Assembly (NCBI GenBank): GCA_014360685.1
Contig: JACIXB010000004.1
Coordinates: forward strand, 45,883 to 109,882
DNA length: 64,000 nt
Direction: 5' to 3'
From: Actinomycetota bacterium
GTDB taxonomy: Bacteria; Actinomycetota; Geothermincolia; Geothermincolales; RBG-13-55-18
Below, one piece after another: positions 44,896-54,110 of the stretch. The notes under the pieces are model-generated. The model did not search any database. It saw only the letters and a program-made list of their open reading frames with translations, and was not told where the DNA came from. Both the position numbers and the translations under genes were made by a program. The first letter of the stretch is position 1. Each line of letters opens with the position of its first letter.

Positions 44896-46388
44896 GGCTT
44901 TCGCGTCTCCTGGAAGGCCTGGAGGGCGTGAGGCCCTATGGGGAGGCGGATCCCGAGGTGAAGGGGATCGCCTACCATTCCGCGCGGGTGGGGCCCGGTG
45001 ACCTCTTCGTGGCCGTGCCCGGCTACCGCACCGACGGCCATCTCTACCTGCGGGAGGCTGTGGAAAGGGGAGCCGTGGCCCTGGTGGTGGAGGAAGGGCG
45101 GGAGTTGTCCTTCCCCCTTCCTCCGGGGAGTGCGCTGGTGCGGGCTGCCGACACGCGCTTGGCCCTGGCGCTTATCAGCGACCGTTTCTGGGATCACCCC
45201 AGCGGGAAGCTGGACCTGGTGGGCGTCACCGGCACCAACGGCAAGACCACCACCACCCACCTGGTGGAGGCGGCGGCGGCGCGCTGCGGGGTGAGGGCGG
45301 GCCTCATAGGGACGGTCACCTACCGGGTGGCGGGGCGGGAGCTTCCGGTGGAGCGCACCACCCCGGAGTCGGCGGACCTGCAGCGCATACTGGCCGAGAT
45401 GGTGAGAGAGGGTTGCCGCGTGGCGGCCATGGAGGTTTCCTCCCACGCCTTGGCCCTGCGCCGGGTGGAGGGTTGCGAGTTCCGGGTGGCGGTATTCACC
45501 AACCTCAGCCAGGACCACCTGGATTTCCACGGCGATATGGAAGAATATTACAGGACAAAGGAGAGGCTCTTCGTGCCCCGCTCCGAAGGCGGGCTGGGGG
45601 CGGCGGCGGCGGCGGTGAACGCCGACGACCCATACGGCCGGCGCCTGGCCGCCAGGTTGGGGGACGGGGTGCTGACCTTCGGGACCGGGGAGAAAGCCGA
45701 CCTGCGCGGTAAGCTCTTGGAAGCCGGCCTCAAGTCCTCCCGGGTGCGGGTACGCTACGGGGACTGGGAGGAGGAAGGGGAGACGGCCCTTACCGGGACC
45801 TTCAACCTCCACAACATACTCGCCTCCCTGGCCGCATGCGTACTCCTGGGCTTGGATCCCGCCGCCAGCCTGGAGGGCATCCTCTCCCATCCCGGGGTGC
45901 CGGGTCGTTTCCAGGCCGTGGAGGAGGGGCAGGATTTCGCGGTGTTGGTGGACTACGCCCACACCCCTGATTCCCTGCGCCGGGTCCTGGAGGCGGCCCG
46001 GGCCATAAGCCGGGGTAGGCTGATAGTGGTCTTCGGGTGCGGTGGGGACCGCGACCGGGGCAAGCGGCCCATGATGGGCGAGATAGCCGTGCGCCTGGCG
46101 GACCTGGCGGTCATCACCTCCGACAACCCGCGGAGCGAGGATCCCCTCTCCATCATCCGGGAGATAGAGGAGGGAGCCCGCAGGTCCGGAGGGGGCGGCT
46201 CCTGGCGGGTGGTACCGGACCGGAGGGAGGCCATAGGGTTGGCGGTGGGGGAAGCCGGGAGCGGCGACGTGGTGGTTATCGCCGGGAAAGGCCACGAGCG
46301 GGGACAGGTCTTCGCCGACCGCGTGGTCCCCTTCGACGACGTGGAGGAGGCCGGGAAGGCGCTGCGGAGGAGGTTGGGACGGGCATGA
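44892..46388 (+). CDS. murE: UDP-MurNAc-tripeptide ligase (meso-diaminopimelate type)
   Basis: Adds the third amino acid of the peptidoglycan stem. The 498-residue Mur ligase has the P-loop VTGTNGKTTTTH near residue 112, the carbamylated-lysine region TTPESADL, and the specificity motif SDNPRSEDP, where DNPR indicates meso-diaminopimelate rather than lysine. ATGA overlap with ftsI at the start and with murF at the end suggests tight coupling. Standard length. Confidence 0.95.
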   Translation: MRLSRLLEGLEGVRPYGEADPEVKGIAYHSARVGPGDLFVAVPGYRTDGHLYLREAVERGAVALVVEEGRELSFPLPPGSALVRAADTRLALALISDRFWDHPSGKLDLVGVTGTNGKTTTTHLVEAAAARCGVRAGLIGTVTYRVAGRELPVERTTPESADLQRILAEMVREGCRVAAMEVSSHALALRRVEGCEFRVAVFTNLSQDHLDFHGDMEEYYRTKERLFVPRSEGGLGAAAAAVNADDPYGRRLAARLGDGVLTFGTGEKADLRGKLLEAGLKSSRVRVRYGDWEEEGETALTGTFNLHNILASLAACVLLGLDPAASLEGILSHPGVPGRFQAVEEGQDFAVLVDYAHTPDSLRRVLEAARAISRGRLIVVFGCGGDRDRGKRPMMGEIAVRLADLAVITSDNPRSEDPLSIIREIEEGARRSGGGGSWRVVPDRREAIGLAVGEAGSGDVVVIAGKGHERGQVFADRVVPFDDVEEAGKALRRRLGRA

Positions 46389-47782
46389 TACCCATGACCG
46401 TGGAGGAAATAGCGTGGGCCCTGGGCGCGGAGGTCCTGTGTCCCGGAAGTGGCGGGCGGCGTCTATCCCGGGTCTCCACGGACACCAGGACCTTGAGAGG
46501 GGGGGAACTCTTCTTCGCCCTTCGCGGCGAGAGGTACGACGCCCATGACTTCCTGCTCCAATCGCTGGAAAAGGGGGCGGCGGCCCTCGTGGTCTCCCGG
46601 GCGGGGGCGGAGGTCTTGAGGTCGGCGGAGAAAGCGGGCTCGGCCGTGCTGCGGGTGAAAAACACCTTGGGCGCCCTGGCGCGCCTGGCGGGGCGGCAGA
46701 GGGAAATGCTGGACTGCGAGGTGGTGGGCATCACCGGCTCGACGGGCAAGACGATCACCAAGGACTTCACGGCGGCGGTGCTCTCCCGGGCGGGAAAGGT
46801 GGTCTCCCCCCCGGGAAGCTACAACAACGAGATCGGGGTGCCCCTCACCGTCCTGGAGGCGGGAAGGGGAACCCGTTTCCTGGTCCTGGAGATGGGAGCG
46901 CGGGGAAGGGGCCACATAAGCCGCCTGTGCGCCTTTGCGCGTCCCGTGATCGGCGTGGTCACCAACATCGGTTATGCCCACCTGCGCTGGTTCCGCACCC
47001 GCGAGAGGCTGGCCGAGGCCAAGGGCGAGCTCCTGCGGTCCCTGCCGCCGGAGGGGACGGCGGTGCTCAACGCGGACGACGATTTCACGCCCTTCTTGAG
47101 CGGGATGGCGGGCTGCCCCGTGGTCCGGTTCGGCACCGGCCGGGGGGCGGAGGTCCGGGCGGAGAGGGTTACCCTCGACCACCGGGGTAGAGCGAGGTTC
47201 GTCTTGCGGCTCAGGGGAGGTGATAAATATGAGGTGAGGCTGCCCTTGCCCGGCCGCCACAACGTGGAGAACGCCCTGGCGGCCGCGGCGGTGGGAGAGA
47301 TCCTGGGGGTGAAGACGGATGGGATAATCGCCGGATTGCAGGAGGCGAAGGTGACGGGATGGAGGATGGAAATGATTACCAGACCGGACCAGATAACCAT
47401 CATCAACGACGCCTACAACGCCAACCCGGTCTCCATGCGCTCGGCGCTGATGGCCCTGGGGGACCTGGCCAGGGGCAAGAGGGCCATCGCCGTCCTGGGG
47501 GACATGGCCGAACTGGGCCCCGTTTCGGAGAGGGCGCACCTGGAGGTGGGCAGGATGGCCGTGGAGTACGGGGCGGATATCCTCATCACCGTGGGCCGCA
47601 AGGCGAGAAAGATCGCCCAGGCGGCGCGGGAGAGGGGATTGCCCCGCGGCAGCGTTTTCTCCGTGGAGCGCGTGGACCGGGCGGCGGAGATCCTCAGGGC
47701 CATCATCGAGCCGGGGGACGTGGTGCTCATCAAGGGGTCGCGGTTCCTGGGCCTGGAGAAGCTCGTGGACCTGGTGGCCTGA
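46385..47782 (+). CDS. murF: UDP-MurNAc-pentapeptide synthetase
   Basis: Joins D-Ala-D-Ala to the tripeptide precursor. The 465-residue ligase begins VEEIAWALGAE, has STDTRTLRGGELFFAL, the P-loop GITGSTGKTITKD, NNEIGVPLTVL, and INDAYNANPVSM, which is diagnostic for MurF. It starts at 46385 overlapping the murE stop. The longer open frame upstream is a murE shadow. The D-Ala-D-Ala substrate is made by Ddl encoded 7 kb downstream in the same cluster. Confidence 0.95.
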   Translation: MIPMTVEEIAWALGAEVLCPGSGGRRLSRVSTDTRTLRGGELFFALRGERYDAHDFLLQSLEKGAAALVVSRAGAEVLRSAEKAGSAVLRVKNTLGALARLAGRQREMLDCEVVGITGSTGKTITKDFTAAVLSRAGKVVSPPGSYNNEIGVPLTVLEAGRGTRFLVLEMGARGRGHISRLCAFARPVIGVVTNIGYAHLRWFRTRERLAEAKGELLRSLPPEGTAVLNADDDFTPFLSGMAGCPVVRFGTGRGAEVRAERVTLDHRGRARFVLRLRGGDKYEVRLPLPGRHNVENALAAAAVGEILGVKTDGIIAGLQEAKVTGWRMEMITRPDQITIINDAYNANPVSMRSALMALGDLARGKRAIAVLGDMAELGPVSERAHLEVGRMAVEYGADILITVGRKARKIAQAARERGLPRGSVFSVERVDRAAEILRAIIEPGDVVLIKGSRFLGLEKLVDLVA

Positions 47783-47867
47783 GGCCCGAAGGGGTAATAT
47801 ACTCGCTGAGCCGCGTCGGGGACGGGAGCCGGGCTACGGCAGGTGGAACGGAGAAAGGTAGGCTCCT

Positions 47868-48887
47868 TTGTACCGGGTTATGGGAGCGCTGCTGGTGAGC
47901 CTGGTGGTATGCATCTTCGGCATGCCCCTGTTCATCGGCTGGCTGCGCAGGAGAGGAATCGGGCAGTTCATAAGGGAGGACGGCCCGCAGGCCCACCTGG
48001 CCAAGGAGGGCACGCCCACCATGGGAGGCGTGCTGGTCGCCCTTTCCACCCTGGTCGGTTTCCTGCTCATGGCGGTCCGCCTGAGCACGGGCACCGGGTT
48101 CGCCCTGGGATTGGCCCTGGTGGGTTGCGGGCTCTTGGGCTTCGCCGACGATTACACCAAGCTGCGCTACGCCCGCTCCCTGGGGCTCAAGGCCCGCCAG
48201 AAGCTCTTCTGGCAGCTCTTGCTGTCCGTGGCCCTCGCTTACCTGGCCACCAATCATTTCGGGGTGGACACCAAGCTCTATTTCTTCCGCAGCGACTCCG
48301 TGCTCTGCGACCTGGGCCCATTCTATTTTCTCCTGGTTTACCTGATGATCATAGGGTTTTCCAATGCCGTGAACCTGACCGACGGCCTGGACGGGCTGGC
48401 CTCGGGGGCCACCATCCTGGTGATGACCGCCTACGTGCTCATCGCCTTCATCCAGTTCCGTAACCACCAGTTCCTCTACCCCCACGTGAAGGGATCCCTG
48501 GACATCGCCATCTTCTCCGGGGCCATGATGGGGAGCTGCGTGGGTTTCCTGTGGTGGAACGCCCCGCCGGCCAAGATCTTCATGGGGGATACGGGCTCCC
48601 TGGCCCTGGGCGGGAGCCTGGCCACGGTGGCCATGCTCTCCAAGACCGAGCTCCTCCTCCTGGTCCTGGGCGGGCTTTACGTCATGGAGGCGGCCTCGGT
48701 GGTCATCCAGGTAGCTGTGTTCAAGGCCACCCGCAGGCGGGTATTCCGCATGGCGCCCCTGCACCACCACTTCGAGCTCAAGGGATGGTCCGAGGTCACC
48801 ACCCTCATACGCCTGTGGATAGTGGGCGGTTTCTGCGTGGGCATCGGGTTTTTGTTTTTCTACATAAATTACGTGGGGGGGAAATGA
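47868..48887 (+). CDS. mraY: phospho-MurNAc-pentapeptide transferase
   Basis: Polytopic membrane enzyme making lipid I. The 339 residues form about ten hydrophobic helices and carry the polyprenyl-phosphate transferase motifs HLAKEGTPTMGG, FADDYTK, NAVNLTDGLDGLASG and MAPLHHHFEL. The start is TTG at 47868 preceded by AAGGTAGG. Its stop overlaps the murD start codon. Confidence 0.95.
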   Translation: MYRVMGALLVSLVVCIFGMPLFIGWLRRRGIGQFIREDGPQAHLAKEGTPTMGGVLVALSTLVGFLLMAVRLSTGTGFALGLALVGCGLLGFADDYTKLRYARSLGLKARQKLFWQLLLSVALAYLATNHFGVDTKLYFFRSDSVLCDLGPFYFLLVYLMIIGFSNAVNLTDGLDGLASGATILVMTAYVLIAFIQFRNHQFLYPHVKGSLDIAIFSGAMMGSCVGFLWWNAPPAKIFMGDTGSLALGGSLATVAMLSKTELLLLVLGGLYVMEAASVVIQVAVFKATRRRVFRMAPLHHHFELKGWSEVTTLIRLWIVGGFCVGIGFLFFYINYVGGK

Positions 48888-50332
48888 GAGCGGTTGCGGG
48901 AAGGCCCGGAGGCGGGGAGGCGGCTGGCGAAGGGTCCGCGCCGAGGCACGAGCGGGTCCTGGTCATCGGACTCGGCGTTTCCGGGCGGGCCGCCGCGGAC
49001 AAGCTCCTCCGGGAGGGCCGGAAGGTGCGTGTCAACGATATCTCGGATTCGGAGGAGTTGCGGCTGGCGGGGCGGGCCCTCGCCGAGCGGGGTGCGGAGG
49101 TGGTCCTGGGACACCACCGGGAGAAGGTGCTGGAAGGCGTAGACCTGGTGGTGGTCAGCCCGGGGGTACGATCCCGCCTCCCCCTCCTACGGGAAGCGGA
49201 GGCAAGGGGGATCCCCGTGTGGAGCGAGATCGAGCTGGCCTGGAGGTACGCCCGCGGGCCGGTGGTGGCGGTTACCGGCACCAACGGAAAGACCACCACG
49301 GTGAGCATGATCGAGTCCATCCTGAGGAAGACGGGCATGCGGGCCAGGGCGGTGGGCAACATCGGTTACCCCATGGTGGCCGCCGTGGAGGAGATGGAAC
49401 CCGGGGATATCCTGGTTGTGGAGGTCTCCAGCTTCCAGCTTTTCTACGTGTGGGAGTTCAGGCCGCGCGTGGCCGTGCTCCTGAACGTCGCCGGCGACCA
49501 CTTGGACTGGCATCGGGACCTGGAGGAATACCTGGAGGCCAAGAGCCGCATCTGGATGAACCAGGGTACGGGAGACCAGGCGGTCATCAACCTCGACGAC
49601 CCTCTATGCGTGGAGGCCTCACGGACGGCTCCCGCGGGGAAATGCTTCTTCAGCCGCCGGGCAGCCCGGGAGGCCTGCGTATTCCGGGAGGGGGACAAGG
49701 TCCTTTTTCGCGACCCGCGGGGCGGCCGGACGTTGGAGGTGATGAAGGTGGAGGAACTGGCCCTGCGCGGGGAGCACAACCTGGAGAACGCCATGGCCGC
49801 CGCCGCCGCCTCGCTGCTCATGGGCGCCGCTTCGCAAGCGGTGCGCGAGGCCCTACGTGGATACCGGGGTCTGCCTCACCGCCTCCAGCGGGTGGGTGAG
49901 CGGGACGGCGTTTCCTTCTACGACGATTCCAAGGCCACCAACCCGCACGCCGCCCTCCGTGCCCTGAGCGCCTTTACCGGACCCGTGCTCCTCATCCTGG
50001 GAGGCCGCAACAAGGGACTCTCCTTCCGGGAGCTGGCCGCGGAGGTGGCGCGGAAGCACAGAAGGGGGGGCATCCGCATGGTCTACCTGATCGGGGAGGC
50101 GGCGGAAGAGATAGAGAGCGCTTTCCGGGAGGAAGGCCCCGCCGTGCCCCGGGTGATACTCCCGGGGCTGGAAGAAGTCTTCGCCGACCTGCCCGGCAGG
50201 GCGAAGGCGGGAGACGCGGTGGTGTTCAGTCCGGCTTGTGCTTCCTTCGACCGCTACCGGGATTACCGGGAACGGGGAGACCATTACCAAAAATTGGTAA
50301 GATATTACCTGGGGGTTGAAGGTGGCGGATAG
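48884..50332 (+). CDS. murD: UDP-MurNAc-L-alanine:D-glutamate ligase
   Basis: Adds D-glutamate to the precursor. The 482-residue Mur ligase has an N-terminal Rossmann motif VLVIGLGVSGRA, the P-loop VAVTGTNGKTTTV, VVEVSSFQL, and FYDDSKATNPHA in the C-terminal domain. About 24 low-complexity residues precede the usual start, which follows from the ATGA overlap with mraY at 48884. The stop overlaps the next gene start. Confidence 0.94.
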   Translation: MRAVAGRPGGGEAAGEGSAPRHERVLVIGLGVSGRAAADKLLREGRKVRVNDISDSEELRLAGRALAERGAEVVLGHHREKVLEGVDLVVVSPGVRSRLPLLREAEARGIPVWSEIELAWRYARGPVVAVTGTNGKTTTVSMIESILRKTGMRARAVGNIGYPMVAAVEEMEPGDILVVEVSSFQLFYVWEFRPRVAVLLNVAGDHLDWHRDLEEYLEAKSRIWMNQGTGDQAVINLDDPLCVEASRTAPAGKCFFSRRAAREACVFREGDKVLFRDPRGGRTLEVMKVEELALRGEHNLENAMAAAAASLLMGAASQAVREALRGYRGLPHRLQRVGERDGVSFYDDSKATNPHAALRALSAFTGPVLLILGGRNKGLSFRELAAEVARKHRRGGIRMVYLIGEAAEEIESAFREEGPAVPRVILPGLEEVFADLPGRAKAGDAVVFSPACASFDRYRDYRERGDHYQKLVRYYLGVEGGG

Positions 50333-51683
50333 GGGCGCGGCAAGAAGGGTGTGCGGACCGTCGCCGAAGGCGTCGCGCGGACGCCGCGGAGCGGGGCGGG
50401 TTCCGGCATCCGGGAACAGGAAAGGCGCCTCCGTGGTGCGCATGCCGCCTCCCGGGGAAGGTGGCGACCCCCGGTCCGTATCCGCCCGGCTGGACGGCAC
50501 GGCGTATACCCTGATGGCCGTGGTGCTGCTCATGTGCCTCTACGGCATGGTGATGATCTTTTCCGCAAGCTCCGGAGCGGCCCTGGAGAAGTATGGATCC
50601 AGCTATTATTTCCTCCTCCGCCAGGCCCTCTGGTTCACGGCGGGCCTGGCGGCCATGGCGGTGCTGGCAAGGATGGATTACCGGAAGGTGGTGCGCCTTT
50701 CCCCGCTTCTCCTGGCCCTCTCTCTGGCGGGACTGGCGGCCGTCCTGTTGTTCGGGGAAACGGTTTACGGATCGCGGCGTTCGCTGAGCATCGGTCCCCT
50801 GGTCATCCAGCCATCCGAGCTCACCAAGCTTTCCCTGCTCCTCTTCGCCGTGCACCATTACGGGAGGCGGCGGGAGAGGCCGGAGACCTGGAAGGAGATC
50901 ACCGTCCCCGTCCTGGCGGTCACCGCCCTGGCCTGCCTCCTTGTCATCCTGGAGCCGGACCTGGGAAGCATGCTCATCGTAGCCCTCTCAGCCCTGGTGA
51001 TACTCTACCTGGCCGAGGCGCCCTGGGGGAAGCTGCTCACCCTGGCCGGGGGCGGCCTGGGCCTCACCCTGCTATTTATCGCCATCTCTTCCTACCGCAG
51101 GGAGCGCTTCCTGGCCTTCCTGAACCCGTGGAGCGCTCCCCGGGGGAGCGGCTTTCACGTCATCCAGTCCATGCTGGCCCTGGGATCGGGTCGGCTGACC
51201 GGTTTGGGGCTGGGGATGAGCCGCCAGAAATTCTTTTACCTTCCCAACGCCCATACCGATTTCCTTTTCTCCATCATCGGCGAAGAGCTGGGGCTTGCGG
51301 GAACCCTCACCGTCCTCGCCCTCCTATCCCTTTTCCTGTACCTGGGTCTGAAGATCGCCCGCCGGGCCCCGGACCGTACGGGCAGGATGCTGGCCGCGGG
51401 GATGGTCTGCGTTCTGGGAACACAGGCGGTGGTGAACATGGGGGCCGCCACCGGAGTACTGCCCATAACCGGCGTCACCCTTCCCTTTTTCAGTTACGGC
51501 GGTTCCTCCCTGGTGATATGCCTGTGCATGACCGGTATACTTTTAAGCGTTTCCCGCGGGGGCGGGAGACGGGCCGCAGGACGGAACAGGAGAGGGAACC
51601 GTGAGGATAGCCATCTGCGGGGGAGGGACGGGAGGACACCTGCATCCCTTGCTGGCCCTGGCCGACGAACTCGCATCGCATGA
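50322..51683 (+). CDS. ftsW: FtsW-type lipid II polymerase
   Basis: SEDS-family glycosyltransferase for septal peptidoglycan. About nine to ten membrane helices follow an approximately 60-residue arginine-rich cytoplasmic tail. Conserved elements are YGSRRSLSIGPLVIQPSEL, the EPDLGSML aspartate, NPWSAPRGSGFHVIQS, HTDFLFSIIGEELG and LPFFSYGGSS. The start is unsure: GTG 50322, TTG 50316 or a GTG near 50436 are all feasible. The basic C-terminal tail overlaps murG by 83 bases in another frame. Confidence 0.9.
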   Translation: MADRGAARRVCGPSPKASRGRRGAGRVPASGNRKGASVVRMPPPGEGGDPRSVSARLDGTAYTLMAVVLLMCLYGMVMIFSASSGAALEKYGSSYYFLLRQALWFTAGLAAMAVLARMDYRKVVRLSPLLLALSLAGLAAVLLFGETVYGSRRSLSIGPLVIQPSELTKLSLLLFAVHHYGRRRERPETWKEITVPVLAVTALACLLVILEPDLGSMLIVALSALVILYLAEAPWGKLLTLAGGGLGLTLLFIAISSYRRERFLAFLNPWSAPRGSGFHVIQSMLALGSGRLTGLGLGMSRQKFFYLPNAHTDFLFSIIGEELGLAGTLTVLALLSLFLYLGLKIARRAPDRTGRMLAAGMVCVLGTQAVVNMGAATGVLPITGVTLPFFSYGGSSLVICLCMTGILLSVSRGGGRRAAGRNRRGNREDSHLRGRDGRTPASLAGPGRRTRIA

Positions 51684-52704
51684 AGGCGTGGAGGTCGTTC
51701 TCTACCTGGGCGGTAAGACGGGGCCGCCGCCCTCGGTTTCCGTCTTCAGGACGGTGTTCGTCCGGGTCAGCGGGTTCAGCAGGCGGCCGGGCTTGCCGGA
51801 CCTGGAAGCCGCCGTAGCTATAGCCGGCGCCTTTTTTCGCTGCCGCTCGCACATGAGGGAGAATCCCCCCCGGGTGGCGGTGGCCTTCGGCGGATACGCC
51901 TGCCTCCCCGGCGCCTTGTCCGCCCTGAGCCTCCGCGTCCCCCTGGTCCTTCACGAGCAGAACGTGGTTCCGGGTTCGGCCAACCGACTGCTGGCCCCCG
52001 CCGCCCGGGCGATCGCCGTCTCCTTTCCGCAGACCCTGGGTTACGCGACAACCTGGACCGGAAAGGCCGTGGTGACCGGGAACCCCCTGCTCCGCAGGGG
52101 GGATGGGAAAGGGGATCCCCATTCCCATTTCCGGCTGGAACGCGGGCGCCGGACGGTGGCCGTGATAGGCGGCAGCCAGGGGGCGGCCAGCCTGAACCAG
52201 GCGGTGCTGGAGGCGCTTCCCGCCTGGAAGGACAGGATAGATCTCCAAGTGGTGCACGCCGTGGGGCGGGATAAGTACCAGGAATTCATGGAAAGGGCGG
52301 CGAAAGTGGATTACGGCGGCCTTATTTACCGGCCGGTGGACTTCGTGGAGCGCATGGATCTCCTCTACCGGGTGGCGGATCTCGTGGTCTGCCGGGCCGG
52401 GGCCTCCACCGTTTCCGAGCTGGCCGCGGCCGGGAAAGCGGCCATACTGGTGCCTTACCCCTATGCCACCGCGGGCCACCAGGACGCCAACGCCGAGGTC
52501 CTGAGGGAGGCGGGGGCGGCGGTGGTGATACCCGACCGGGAGATGAACGGGAAGCGCCTGATCCGCGAAGTGGAGGCACTGTTGGACGAAGAGGGCAGGC
52601 TGGAGGAGATGGGAAGGGCCGCCCTGGGGGTGGCCAGGCCGGATGCGGCGCGGAGCCTTGCCCAACTGGTACTGTCGCTTTCGGGTGGTGGGAAATGGAG
52701 ATAA
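51601..52704 (+). CDS. murG: UDP-GlcNAc:lipid I N-acetylglucosaminyltransferase
   Basis: Membrane-associated GT-B enzyme making lipid II. The 367-residue protein has the N-terminal GGGTGGHLHPLLALA, LHEQNVVPGSANRLLA, the donor-site IGGSQGAASLNQ, and CRAGASTVSELAAAGKAAILVPYP with GHQDANAE. The start is GTG at 51601 following GGAGAGGG. The gene overlaps ftsW by 83 bases and murC by 10, consistent with a single dense transcript. Confidence 0.95.
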   Translation: MRIAICGGGTGGHLHPLLALADELASHEGVEVVLYLGGKTGPPPSVSVFRTVFVRVSGFSRRPGLPDLEAAVAIAGAFFRCRSHMRENPPRVAVAFGGYACLPGALSALSLRVPLVLHEQNVVPGSANRLLAPAARAIAVSFPQTLGYATTWTGKAVVTGNPLLRRGDGKGDPHSHFRLERGRRTVAVIGGSQGAASLNQAVLEALPAWKDRIDLQVVHAVGRDKYQEFMERAAKVDYGGLIYRPVDFVERMDLLYRVADLVVCRAGASTVSELAAAGKAAILVPYPYATAGHQDANAEVLREAGAAVVIPDREMNGKRLIREVEALLDEEGRLEEMGRAALGVARPDAARSLAQLVLSLSGGGKWR

Positions 52705-54110
52705 AGGGAAGGGTGCACTTCGTGGGCGTGGGCGGCGCGGGCATGAGCGCCATCGCCGCCGTGCTCCTGGCCCGGGGAGTGGAGGTCAGCGGGTCCGACC
52801 TGAAGGAGTCCCGTAACACGGAGAGGCTCCGGGAAATGGGGGCCAGGGTGTCCATCGGCCACCATCCCCGCAACGTGGAGGGCGCCGGGGTGGTGGTGGT
52901 TTCATCCGCCGTGCCGGAGAGGAACCGCGAACTCCAGGAAGCGCTCCGGAGGGGAATACCCGTACTTCCCCGGGCCGCCATGTTGGCCCGGATCATGGAG
53001 GAGGGTAAGGGTATCGCCGTGGCGGGAACCCACGGGAAAACCACCACCACCTCCATGGTGGCCATGATCCTGTCCCATGCCGGCCTGGATCCCACCTACG
53101 TCATCGGGGGGGAGCTCAACGATGTGGGGAGCAACGCTTACGCGGGGAGCGGTGAATTCGTGGTCGCCGAGGCGGACGAGAGCGACGGGTCTTTCCTGCT
53201 CCTCAGGCCATGGGCGGCGGTGGTGACCAACGTGGAGGAGGATCACCTGGATTACTACCGGGGGCCGGAGAGGATAAGGGAGCACTTCGAGCGTTTCGTG
53301 GAGCTCATCCCACCGGAAGGGATACTGGTGCTCGGAGGTGACGACCCGGTGGCGCGTTCCCTCCAGGGGATCGGCCGCGCCAAGACGTACACCTTCGGAG
53401 GGGGCGGGGACTGCGATTATCGTTTTTCCGAGCTGCGGGTCTTCTCCGGCGGCAGCTCCTTCTCCGTGTCCTTCCGGGGCCGCAGGCTGGGCGAGCTGCG
53501 CTTGAGGGTTCCGGGAAGGCACAACGCCTACAATGCCCTGGCCGCCCTGTCCCTTACCCACGCCATGGGAGTGGAATTCCGCGTCGCCGCCGAGGCCCTG
53601 TCATCCTTCCGGGGGGTACGCCGCCGCTTCCAGCTGGTGGACGAGGTGGGCGGCATCAGGATAGTGGACGATTACGCCCACCATCCCTCCGAGGTGCGAT
53701 CCACCCTGGAAGCCGCCACGCTGGAGGATGGGAAGCGCGTGGTATGCCTTTTCCAGCCCCACCGTTATTCCAGGACCTCCGCCCTGTGGCGGGATTTCGG
53801 AACCGCCTTCAAGCACGCCCACCTGCTGCTCCTCACCGACGTTTACGCCGCTGGCGAGGATCCCGTGCCTGGAGTGGACGGAAAATTGATCCTCAACGCG
53901 GTGCTGGAGGAAGAGCCCTGCAAGCAGGTGGTCTACGTTCCCAGGCGGGCGGCCCTGGGGGAGGCGGCGGTCCGCTTCCTTCGTCCCGGCGACCTGGTCA
54001 TTACCATGGGCGCGGGGGATATATCCCTTTGCGCCCGCGAGATCTCCGCGCTTTTGCGCGAAAGGGATGGTGACCGTGCGCGGGAAGGATGCGACGAGGG
54101 GGATCGATAA
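52695..54110 (+). CDS. murC: UDP-MurNAc:L-alanine ligase
   Basis: First amino-acid ligase of the precursor pathway. The 471-residue protein has VHFVGVGGAGMSAIA, the P-loop VAGTHGKTTTTSM, EADESDGSFL, and the C-terminal VDDYAHHPSEVRST with FQPHRYSRT, all MurC signatures. It begins ten bases inside murG and its end overlaps murB by 44 bases if murB begins at 54067. Not fused to ddl, which is separate downstream. Confidence 0.95.
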   Translation: MEIKGRVHFVGVGGAGMSAIAAVLLARGVEVSGSDLKESRNTERLREMGARVSIGHHPRNVEGAGVVVVSSAVPERNRELQEALRRGIPVLPRAAMLARIMEEGKGIAVAGTHGKTTTTSMVAMILSHAGLDPTYVIGGELNDVGSNAYAGSGEFVVAEADESDGSFLLLRPWAAVVTNVEEDHLDYYRGPERIREHFERFVELIPPEGILVLGGDDPVARSLQGIGRAKTYTFGGGGDCDYRFSELRVFSGGSSFSVSFRGRRLGELRLRVPGRHNAYNALAALSLTHAMGVEFRVAAEALSSFRGVRRRFQLVDEVGGIRIVDDYAHHPSEVRSTLEAATLEDGKRVVCLFQPHRYSRTSALWRDFGTAFKHAHLLLLTDVYAAGEDPVPGVDGKLILNAVLEEEPCKQVVYVPRRAALGEAAVRFLRPGDLVITMGAGDISLCAREISALLRERDGDRAREGCDEGDR

